Below are positions 1 to 6,789 of a DNA stretch of 36,610 nucleotides, piece after piece. The stretch's first letter is position 1. Every line of letters starts with the position of its first letter. Both the position numbers and the translations under genes were made by a program. A model generated the notes under the pieces. That model ran no database searches, was not told where the DNA came from, and saw nothing but the letters and a program-made list of their open reading frames with translations. This stretch comes from an uncultured Colwellia sp. (lineage in GTDB: Bacteria; Pseudomonadota; Gammaproteobacteria; Enterobacterales; Alteromonadaceae), in NCBI GenBank assembly GCA_913063325.1, contig CAJXYE010000050.1:1-36610 (forward strand), read 5' to 3'.

Positions 1-33
1 GATAAATGGAGAAGAAACATTTTGTTCGAACAT
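1..33 (-). CDS. fis: Fis nucleoid protein, N-terminal fragment
   Basis: On the minus strand an ATG at 33-31 opens a frame that runs off the left edge after 11 codons, reading MFEQNVSSPFI. Fis proteins of gammaproteobacteria start with MFEQ or MFDQ, and fis normally follows dusB directly, as it would here with a gap of 63 bases. An AAGAG ribosome binding site lies about seven bases before the ATG. Fis bends DNA and activates rRNA and other promoters in fast growth. Only the start is visible, so the DNA-binding helix-turn-helix cannot be checked; the call rests on the first residues and on synteny. Confidence 0.8.
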   Translation of the reverse strand, partial: MFEQNVSSPFI

Positions 34-96
34 ATGATATAACTCTTTCTTTTGTTAATAAAAATAAAATAAAACTACAACGATCTGAACTGCTGT

Positions 97-1113
97 CTAA
101 AAGGTACCAGTAACAGAATCATCAAAAAATTTGCTTAACGTCGCCAATTGCTCATCGGTAGACGTTAACGCATTAAAAATAGCTCTAAACGCTTTGCCTT
201 GGTCGATAGTAAACGCTTCGCTGAAACCCTCTGTGGTCTCAACTAGGTTTTGTATATACCAAGAGACGTGTTTTCTGGCGATCATCACACCTTTGAAATC
301 GCCATAAAACTGATGTAACTCCATAACGTGAGCCAATACTATTGAACGAACTTCGTCCAATGCAGGTGCTAACATTTTGTTGCCCGTCGCCAAGAAATGA
401 TTAATTTCTCGGAAAATCCACGGACGACCCTGTGCACCACGGCCAATCATTATGGCATCTGCACCCGTAAGGTTAAGTACCTGTAATGCTTTTTCAGGTG
501 AAGTAATATCACCGTTTGCCACTACAGGAATTGAAATAGCTGCTTTTATTGCTTTAATGGTGTCGTATTCCGCATTGCCTTTATAAAAGTCATTACGGGT
601 ACGGCCATGCACTGCGAGTGATGCTACACCACTATTTTCAGCAATTTTTGCTATTTCAATACCATTACGAGTATCTTCACACCATCCTGTGCGAATTTTT
701 AGCGTGACCGGTATATCTACCGCATTCACCACCGACTGAACAATCCGCTCAACCAGCGCAGGCTCTTTTAATAACGCAGAACCGGCTAATTTCTTATTTA
801 CCTTTTTTGCCGGGCAGCCCATATTAATATCAATAATTTGTGCGCCGTTATCAGCATTTACTTTGGCAGCAAATGCTAATTCATCGGGACAACTTCCAGC
901 AATTTGTACACTGCGTATACCCGCAAAGTCACCATGGACCATTCTCAACTTAGACTTTTCGGTATGCCATACTTTCGGATTTGACGAAAGCATTTCGGAC
1001 ACCGCTAACCCCGCACCGAGTTGACAACATAATTGTCGAAAAGGTTGATCAGTAATTCCTGCCATAGGGGCAAGCATTACCTGCGAATTAAGTTGATATG
1101 TACCTATTTTCAT
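97..1113 (-). CDS. dusB: tRNA-dihydrouridine synthase B
   Basis: This 338-residue protein is a full-length FMN-dependent dihydrouridine synthase that reduces specific uridines in the tRNA D-loop. The N-terminus has the flavin-barrel start [13 protein letters not shown] (residues 14-26). The catalytic cysteine lies in NMGCPAKKV (C100, the same number as in the Escherichia coli enzyme). TGW near residue 142 and [11 protein letters not shown] near 224-234 are further family motifs, the latter in the phosphate-binding part of the barrel. The position just before fis separates DusB from DusA and DusC. In many relatives prmA lies directly upstream, but here prmA is about 7.6 kb away with six opposite-strand genes in between, so dusB-fis must use a promoter in the gap 1114-1412. 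Confidence 0.97.
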   Translation of the reverse strand: MKIGTYQLNSQVMLAPMAGITDQPFRQLCCQLGAGLAVSEMLSSNPKVWHTEKSKLRMVHGDFAGIRSVQIAGSCPDELAFAAKVNADNGAQIIDINMGCPAKKVNKKLAGSALLKEPALVERIVQSVVNAVDIPVTLKIRTGWCEDTRNGIEIAKIAENSGVASLAVHGRTRNDFYKGNAEYDTIKAIKAAISIPVVANGDITSPEKALQVLNLTGADAIMIGRGAQGRPWIFREINHFLATGNKMLAPALDEVRSIVLAHVMELHQFYGDFKGVMIARKHVSWYIQNLVETTEGFSEAFTIDQGKAFRAIFNALTSTDEQLATLSKFFDDSVTGTF

Positions 1114-1412
1114 ACTGCTGTTTTTTTGAGCTACCTTTCAAAAGGGCGCTAAGTTTACGCGTTTTCATTTCATTTTAAAAGCATAGAATTTGAACAATAT
1201 TCGTTTTTTTTCACCTTTTTGATATTGACATTTATTAAAGTTTTAAACTGAGCGCATTATGTACAAATTGCAGACAAATTTGTTGACAATGACTACAAAA
1301 AAAGACAAAGCAAAAAAGGGTGAAAGTTAGCTCGAATAACGTCTGCGAGTGTGGCAGAGTAAAATAACAGCTCTTAGCTAAACTCATTACTAAGCCAATA
1401 AGAATTATAAAT

Positions 1413-2726
1413 ATGACCACAATGACCCAAATCCCTCCCTTAAGAATGCCAATTACTAATGTATTTTCACAAGGTGACTACACCGTTACCTTGCACCTTG
1501 GTAGCGAAAAATCACCGGTAAATTTAATTCTTGATACCGGTAGTAGCACCCTTGTGGTCAAAAATACCGCCTATCAAGCAGCGCTCGATAAAGAGTTAAA
1601 AGCGAGTACTGCGGTACAAGAAGTTAATTACGGAATCGGTGGTTGGAATGGTCCTGTTATATATACCCGTATTAATATTCACGAACACTGCCCACAGAGC
1701 CAACATCCACAAAAAGTTGCTAATACCCCAAGCTTAACGTTAAACAAAGCCCCTGTAGCTTTGGCTCATTCAACAAAGCAGAGTAAAATGTTTGGTGAAT
1801 CTGACGGTATTTTGGGCTTGGCCTATCATCACCTCAACAAAAGCTTTGATTTTAGTGACTACTTTGCTGAGCATGACATAAACCCTGCCCTTAGTTATCC
1901 GTGGCCTTTTACTGCGGAGATAAGTGAAGACCTCGCCAGCTTTAAAAAATTGATGTGGAAATACCCTGAACACGATGTAACACCCTACTTCACCTTATTA
2001 GAAGAACAACAACAACTGTGCGCTAATAAGTTTGCCTTCTACAGTAAACGTTCGGCCATACATGTTAATGCGGACAATACAGACAAAACGCCTGCAGACG
2101 AATTAGCTAAAGACAAACTTAACCAAGGCTTGCTTATTTTAGGTGGCGGTGAAGAACAAACAGATTTATACCAAGGGGAATTTCAAAACCTTACGGTTGA
2201 ACACGATATTTATTACAATGTGGCATTAAAATCTGTTCAGGTAGGCACTCATAAAACAATAACCGCGGCCCCGCTTGATCAAAAACACCTGAAAGGCTAT
2301 TTCACCAATGCCATTATTGATACAGGCGCCGCAGGCATAGTACTGACAGCTGAAATTTACCAACAGGTCATTAGCGATCTCATTGCTATTAATCCACACT
2401 TCAGCGAATGCTTAGCACCTTTTAAAGAAATGACTGCACAGGCGACCGGTATTGATGCAAGTAAAGTCAATTTATCGCAATGGCCAATCCTATACTTTAC
2501 CTTTGTGAGCAAAGCTGCAACACCCAGCAGCCCAGAAATAACCGAAGTATTGGTTTGTCCGCCAGCAATGTACTGGCAACTAAATACACCTAACTTCGGT
2601 AAAGCCTGCTTTCGACTATTAAGCCAATTGCCGCAATGGCCTAATCAAAGCATTATTGGCTTGCCGCTGCTTAATAATTATTATGTGGTGTTTGACCGAT
2701 CTAAAGATGAAACAGGCGTGATTTAA
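1413..2726 (+). CDS. Bacterial pepsin-like aspartic peptidase (family A1, shewasin-like)
   Basis: This 437-residue protein has both halves of a eukaryote-type pepsin. The first catalytic motif is ILDTGSSTLVV (D41-T42-G43) and the second AIIDTGAAGIVL (D303-T304-G305). Tyr73 in NYGIGG fits the flap tyrosine, and DGILGLAY is the usual pepsin strand after the flap. There is no signal peptide or pro-segment, so it should act in the cytosol, like the shewasins of Shewanella. Pepsin homologues are rare in bacteria and, from the literature as I recall it, occur in Colwellia and Shewanella. ATG at 1413 is followed by another at 1422; the ribosome binding site is weak. The acetyltransferase gene starts 27 bases downstream, probably in the same transcript. 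Its closeness to a borosin locus makes a role in processing the peptide possible but unproven. Confidence 0.9.
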   Translation: MTTMTQIPPLRMPITNVFSQGDYTVTLHLGSEKSPVNLILDTGSSTLVVKNTAYQAALDKELKASTAVQEVNYGIGGWNGPVIYTRINIHEHCPQSQHPQKVANTPSLTLNKAPVALAHSTKQSKMFGESDGILGLAYHHLNKSFDFSDYFAEHDINPALSYPWPFTAEISEDLASFKKLMWKYPEHDVTPYFTLLEEQQQLCANKFAFYSKRSAIHVNADNTDKTPADELAKDKLNQGLLILGGGEEQTDLYQGEFQNLTVEHDIYYNVALKSVQVGTHKTITAAPLDQKHLKGYFTNAIIDTGAAGIVLTAEIYQQVISDLIAINPHFSECLAPFKEMTAQATGIDASKVNLSQWPILYFTFVSKAATPSSPEITEVLVCPPAMYWQLNTPNFGKACFRLLSQLPQWPNQSIIGLPLLNNYYVVFDRSKDETGVI

Positions 2727-2753
2727 TTCGCGCAGCAAAGAGTAACGTGATAA

Positions 2754-3311
2754 ATGCATAGTTTTACTACAGAGCGATTACTCATAAGGCCATTACTCAC
2801 TGAAGATGAAACGTTCTTTTGTCGACAATATACCAATGAAAAGGTGATGGAATTCAATTGTGGTGCTTTAAGTGAAAAATTCGCTGGATTACAGTTTCAA
2901 CGCTCGCTCAGAGCCAATAAACGGGCAAGCAATGGCGGAAAAAAATCAGTTCTGACATGGGCAATTGTTTGCAAAAAAAGTAAAAGCATCATTGGCACAC
3001 AAACATTATCAGCTCTAATCCTGCCATATAACAAAGAAATATTGGCTAAAGCAAAGGACGAAGCCATAAAACAAGCGGAACTGGGTATTGTGTTATCTAC
3101 GAAAGTACAAAGAAAGGGAATAGCTAAAGAAGCTCTCACCGCATTAATAAATTATAGCTTTTCAGTCTTATCCCTTAATAAAATCAATGCATTTTATGCA
3201 TGTAATAACCAGCCTTCTGAAAAACTATTTACTCGCTTAGGTTTTATTTATGACCCTAGCTTTCAGCCTTTAAACACTAACAATCGCTATATATATCTTG
3301 AAAAACAGTAA
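2754..3311 (+). CDS. GNAT acetyltransferase, RimJ/RimL type
   Basis: This 185-residue protein has the GNAT fold: the start TTERLLIRPL (residues 5-14) is typical of the RimJ/RimL and spermidine acetyltransferase group, and the acetyl-CoA pyrophosphate loop is Q119-R120-K121-G122-I123-A124 followed by a helix. The end, with EKLFTRLGF, is the usual C-terminal motif. It should move an acetyl group from acetyl-CoA to an amine, often a protein or peptide N-terminus, but the substrate cannot be read from sequence. It lies 27 bases after the pepsin gene and 129 bases before the likely start of the borosin precursor, on the same strand. A tailoring or self-protection role in that pathway is inference from position only. 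Confidence 0.85.
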   Translation: MHSFTTERLLIRPLLTEDETFFCRQYTNEKVMEFNCGALSEKFAGLQFQRSLRANKRASNGGKKSVLTWAIVCKKSKSIIGTQTLSALILPYNKEILAKAKDEAIKQAELGIVLSTKVQRKGIAKEALTALINYSFSVLSLNKINAFYACNNQPSEKLFTRLGFIYDPSFQPLNTNNRYIYLEKQ

Positions 3312-3349
3312 ACTGCGTTAAATTCACAACAAAAATACACTAATAGTTA

Positions 3350-3379
3350 TTGCTTAATTTACTAATTTTCTGATAAATT
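3350..3379 (+). promoter_or_regulatory. Candidate sigma-70 promoter before the borosin precursor
   Basis: TTGCTT (3350-3355) and TAAATT (3374-3379) are separated by 18 bases in an AT-rich gap of 129 bases that precedes the precursor start at 3441. It would give the precursor its own transcript, apart from the pepsin-GNAT pair. In such AT-rich DNA chance matches are common. Confidence 0.3.
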
Positions 3380-3440
3380 AATTTCTGAAAAATGCTCCGC
3401 TAGAAAATACACTATCCTAATAAAAATAATGAGAAACACT

Positions 3441-3719
3441 ATGAGTAAAGTAATCCAAGTGTTAGAAGCAATGGCTAACAATTCAACAATAGTTAACGAA
3501 GCACATATCACTGAATTATTAGTTACCAGTGAGCTAAGTGATACTCAGCGACAAGCGATTAGCAGTGGTGATGTTGAAGCGCTAGTACACAGCAGTGATG
3601 AAGTGTCTAAAATTAAGTTTGTTATCCCGCTCATTCCAGCAGAAGATGATGAACCAAGTGAAAATGAGCAAGAAGAAAGCGAAACAGACACAAATTCGCT
3701 AATGGTTTCAGCCAGCTAA
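3441..3719 (+). CDS. Split-borosin precursor peptide (SonA-like)
   Basis: From the ATG at 3441, which has GAGAA six bases upstream, this encodes 92 residues; an in-frame ATG at 3429 lacks a ribosome binding site and would add four residues. Residues 1-50 form a predicted helical domain. The stretch LSDTQRQAISSGDVEAL (32-48) closely resembles LTDEQINAVMTGDMEKL of SonA, the borosin-binding domain of Shewanella oneidensis (recalled, aligned by eye). It is followed by a hydrophobic patch IKFVIPLIP (58-66), where SonA carries its backbone N-methylations, and then an acidic tail rich in Glu, Asp and Ser (68-92). Methylation would be made by the protein at 5650-6471. The stop codon is three bases before the GGDEF gene. 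The methylated residues are not known, and the tail may be cut off or be part of the product. Confidence 0.82.
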   Translation: MSKVIQVLEAMANNSTIVNEAHITELLVTSELSDTQRQAISSGDVEALVHSSDEVSKIKFVIPLIPAEDDEPSENEQEESETDTNSLMVSAS

Positions 3720-3722
3720 TTA

Positions 3723-5576
3723 ATGTTCAAGCTTTTAAAAAAACTAACAGCTTCTAATTTAGTTACTTCAAGTGGCCTAATTATGCTGCTAGTTTTTACT
3801 AACCTAGCACCCTATTCTTTTGCGTATGCAAGCTCAGCAGTACCTCATCAAACCCAATCAACCATTCTGACCTCAGCAGAGGTTACTGCGAAGCTGGCTC
3901 TAGCAGACAGTAAAAAACGCCAAGATCCTGCATTATTTAAAAAATTACTTGTTGAACTTAAAAACCAACCAAGTATTTCAGCAGAACAGCTACATACCTT
4001 TAATTTTTTGACCGCCTATGATGACTTATATTCAGGTCAGTACAATAAATCTAAAAGTAAATTTAAACGCCTTTTACAAAGTAATGCTAACCAGTTAGTA
4101 AAGTTTAGAGCTAACTATTTATTGGTTCATTTAGCAACGATGACAAGAGACTGGCAAGACGGCTTAAAATACATTGCTGATAATGTCGTTCTATCACCGA
4201 AGATAAACGATACAGAGTCATCTCAAAACAACTTATTAGCAATAATTATTTTTTATAACCATCTGGGGCAACACCAGATAGCGCTCTATTACATTGAAAG
4301 ACTTGCCCAGAAAAACCTGTCATCAAGAAATGCTTGTGCACTTAAACAACAGTCTTTAGAGGCAAAATTCAACTTAAAAATCTTAAAGCTCACCAGTAAT
4401 GACTTCAAAGCCGCAGTCAATACATGCATTAACGCTAAATTTTTGATTGCCGCCAATTTAGTACATATCCATAAAGCAAAACTTTATTTACAAGAGAACT
4501 TACCGAAAATGGCATTGCGCTTATTGCTGCATAACTTGGACGGGGTCATGGCAACACAATACCCAAGTTTGATAGCTGAAATGAACAATGTTCTTGCTAA
4601 AGCCTACTTAGCCGGCAATGATCCCGCCAATGCTGAAAAACATGCGAAAGCCGCACTTAAAGTTAATGACAATATGTCTAACCTTTTACAAGGTGTTGAT
4701 ACTTATGCCCTACTTTATCAGCTAGCTAAAAAGCAACAAAACTTAAGCAATGCACTGTATTATTTAGAGAAATATAGCAACGCGGAAAAAGCCCACCTTG
4801 AAGGCGAAAAAGCCAAACATCTGGCCTTTCAATTAGCTGAACATAATGCCTTTGAACAAGAAAGCCAAATCAAATTACTTAATGAACAAAACAATGCACT
4901 GGCTGCTGAACAAGCATTAGCAAAAATACAAGCAGCCAATAAAAAGCTGGTGATTGTATTGCTCAGTATCATCATTCTAGTACTGGCTATATTAGGCACT
5001 CGTTTATGGCATTCTCATAAACGGGTAAAAGAGCTAGCAGAATTCGATCCTTTAACGGGTATACTTAATCGAGGTCACTTTACTCAATTAACACAGAGCG
5101 CATTAAAATATTGTCAAAGTGCCGAGCAAGATTTATCGGTCATTATGTTCGATTTAGATCATTTCAAAAAGATTAATGATAGCTATGGTCATCTTTGTGG
5201 CGATTGGGCGCTAAAACAGGTGACTAAAGCCTGCGATATAATTGGTAGGAAGAATGACATTTTTGCCCGTTTAGGTGGTGAAGAGTTTTGTCTTGTATTA
5301 CCAAGCTGTAATATTGATGTGGCTATACATAGGGCTGAAGCATGTCGCGCAGCTATTGAAGCTATAATCACCGAACAAACTGGGTGTGAATTTACCATTA
5401 CCGCCAGCTTCGGGGTAACGGATGTTAAACGCTCAGGTTATGATTTAGATAAATTATTGGCTGATTCTGACATGGCTGCTTATGCATCAAAACATGCAGG
5501 CCGTAATAGGGTCACCATTCATCAAGTGCCAGATGAGAGTAAAGTAGAAGAACTTGATAACGCGTGGGTGTTATAA
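3723..5576 (+). CDS. Membrane diguanylate cyclase with periplasmic TPR-like sensor, inside the borosin operon
   Basis: The 617-residue protein has a signal peptide or anchor (residues 1-36), a periplasmic region of helical TPR-like repeats (about 50-385), a coiled coil, one membrane helix (about 409-428) and a cytosolic GGDEF domain. The catalytic motif is intact as GGEEF (518-522), the metal site reads FDLDHFKKIND, and the inhibition site RxxD is present as RKND (509-512), exactly five residues before the motif. It should make cyclic di-GMP and be held back by its product. It starts three bases after the precursor stop codon, so the two are translationally linked, and the borosin methyltransferase follows 73 bases later. 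The sensor could read the finished peptide or something it binds; this is inference. A paralogue lies at 6790-8673. Confidence 0.9.
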   Translation: MFKLLKKLTASNLVTSSGLIMLLVFTNLAPYSFAYASSAVPHQTQSTILTSAEVTAKLALADSKKRQDPALFKKLLVELKNQPSISAEQLHTFNFLTAYDDLYSGQYNKSKSKFKRLLQSNANQLVKFRANYLLVHLATMTRDWQDGLKYIADNVVLSPKINDTESSQNNLLAIIIFYNHLGQHQIALYYIERLAQKNLSSRNACALKQQSLEAKFNLKILKLTSNDFKAAVNTCINAKFLIAANLVHIHKAKLYLQENLPKMALRLLLHNLDGVMATQYPSLIAEMNNVLAKAYLAGNDPANAEKHAKAALKVNDNMSNLLQGVDTYALLYQLAKKQQNLSNALYYLEKYSNAEKAHLEGEKAKHLAFQLAEHNAFEQESQIKLLNEQNNALAAEQALAKIQAANKKLVIVLLSIIILVLAILGTRLWHSHKRVKELAEFDPLTGILNRGHFTQLTQSALKYCQSAEQDLSVIMFDLDHFKKINDSYGHLCGDWALKQVTKACDIIGRKNDIFARLGGEEFCLVLPSCNIDVAIHRAEACRAAIEAIITEQTGCEFTITASFGVTDVKRSGYDLDKLLADSDMAAYASKHAGRNRVTIHQVPDESKVEELDNAWVL

Positions 5577-5649
5577 CTAAGCCCAAGGTAAGGTTAAAGT
5601 TAGGCTAAACAATCAAGAAGAAAACAATAAGAAAATAAAAGGAATATTG

Positions 5650-6471
5650 ATGTCAGGTAGTTTAGTGTGCGTAGGTACTGGTATGACTTTAGGAGCACAT
5701 ATTAGCCCTATTGCTAAAAGTCATATAGAACAAGCCGATGTGGTGTTCTCATTAATGGCCAACGGCTTTGCACAAAAGTGGTTGGAAGGAATGAATGATA
5801 ATGTCTCTTGCTTGCAGGAGTTTTATCAAGAAGGTAAAAACCGCAACATTACCTATAACGAAATGGTTGAAGCAATATTAGCCCAAGTACGCGATGGTAA
5901 AAAAGTAGTCGCTGCTTTTTATGGCCACCCCGGTGTATTTGCTTGTGTTAGTCATAGAGCAATTAAAAAATCTAAAGCTGAAGACTTACCTGCCACCATG
6001 GAGCCGGGCATTTCAGCCGAAGATTGTTTATATGCTGATTTAGGTATAGATCCCGGTAAAACAGGTTGTATGCATTATGAAACCAGTCAGTTTATGTTTT
6101 ATAAACGTAATATTGATACCTCGGCACATTTAATATTATGGCAAGTTGCCCTTGCGGGAGATAAGTCGTTAGGTAAATTCTCTACCGGTAAAGCGTATAT
6201 TCAGGTATTAGTCGAGTTGCTGCTTGAACATTACCCCAGTGATCATGAAGTTATTCTCTATCAAGCTAAAGGTATTGCAATTGATGCTATGCGTGATGAT
6301 AAAATATTACTCACAGACCTTGTTGATGCCGAATTATTAATGCATACCACGCTGGTGATCCCACCTTGCAGTGCCATGCAACCTAATGAGGCTGTATTGG
6401 CAAAATTAGCTGCGCTAGATAAACAAGAAGAACGCGCTAAGCATGGACCAAAACTCAGTTTGGTTTTGTAG
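5650..6471 (+). CDS. Split-borosin alpha-N-methyltransferase (SonM-like)
   Basis: This 273-residue protein has the tetrapyrrole-methylase fold, with the N-terminal SAM-site motif LVCVGTGM and the signature YGHPGVFA (residues 91-98). It is closer to the free-standing borosin methyltransferase SonM than to cobalamin enzymes: VFSLMANGFAQKWL, GISAEDCL and DLGIDPG have close counterparts there, and the SonM residues Tyr58, Arg67, Tyr71 and Tyr93 align with Tyr59, Arg65, Tyr69 and Tyr91 here (from memory). It should use S-adenosylmethionine to methylate backbone amides in the core of the separate precursor at 3441-3719. The ATG at 5650, with GGA six bases before it, is preferred to the TTG at 5647. 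It lacks the fused C-terminal substrate of fungal borosins. No cobalamin genes are nearby. Confidence 0.93.
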   Translation: MSGSLVCVGTGMTLGAHISPIAKSHIEQADVVFSLMANGFAQKWLEGMNDNVSCLQEFYQEGKNRNITYNEMVEAILAQVRDGKKVVAAFYGHPGVFACVSHRAIKKSKAEDLPATMEPGISAEDCLYADLGIDPGKTGCMHYETSQFMFYKRNIDTSAHLILWQVALAGDKSLGKFSTGKAYIQVLVELLLEHYPSDHEVILYQAKGIAIDAMRDDKILLTDLVDAELLMHTTLVIPPCSAMQPNEAVLAKLAALDKQEERAKHGPKLSLVL

Positions 6472-6789
6472 CAAAGGCTTTTATCGAGAGATATTTTAGT
6501 TGAAGAGCCCTACTCTTAGAAAATGGATTATCGATCAGACACCTCGATAATGACACAACAACTTATACTGATCTTGCCCTGCCACTTAACCACTACGAAT
6601 ACGGTGCTTTACTGCTATACTCATTAACTAATGTGCTTTGGTGCATAAGTTAGTGAGTTGCTATACCACTCTAATAATTAACGACTGATCCTTTCGATTT
6701 TAAATGACAAGTTCTACACCTGTTTAAGCTTAATAAGCTGGTAAAATGGAATTTAATGGCGGTGTATAAAGTCAGGGTATTAATTAACC
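6472..6789. other. Non-coding gap with two hairpins between borosin methyltransferase and second GGDEF gene
   Basis: These 318 bases hold no convincing gene. A perfect 8-bp stem (ATTATCGA 6527-6534, TCGATAAT 6544-6551) with a 9-base loop follows the methyltransferase but has no T-run. A larger hairpin flanked by direct repeats lies at 6613-6666 and is listed apart. No small ORF here resembles the precursor. Confidence 0.6.
6613..6666. repeat. 18-bp imperfect hairpin flanked by 8-bp direct repeats
   Basis: An inverted repeat (arms 6619-6636 and 6641-6658, loop TTTG) pairs over 18 positions with one mismatch and three G-T pairs. The octamer TGCTATAC occurs at both edges, at 6613-6620 and 6659-6666, the first sharing two bases with the stem. 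A palindrome between short direct repeats resembles a miniature mobile or REP-like element, but no copy was found elsewhere in the window. It could also be a regulatory RNA structure or weak terminator. Confidence 0.55.

Noticed and set aside
1235..1420. 61-codon minus-strand frame upstream of the pepsin gene
   Set aside because: It lies in the divergent promoter region, has poor start context and low-complexity Phe and Cys content. It is probably chance.
3429..3440. Start of the borosin precursor at the upstream ATG
   Set aside because: No ribosome binding site precedes 3429, whereas GAGAA lies at the right distance before 3441.
5650..6471. Cobalamin or siroheme biosynthesis methyltransferase
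   Set aside because: The fold is shared, but the details match the free borosin methyltransferase SonM, a matching precursor lies upstream, and there are no cobalamin genes around it. The siroheme gene at 10400 is separate.
6527..6551. Terminator after the borosin methyltransferase
   Set aside because: The 8-bp stem is perfect but AT-rich, with a 9-base loop and no T-run, so it is only noted as a hairpin.
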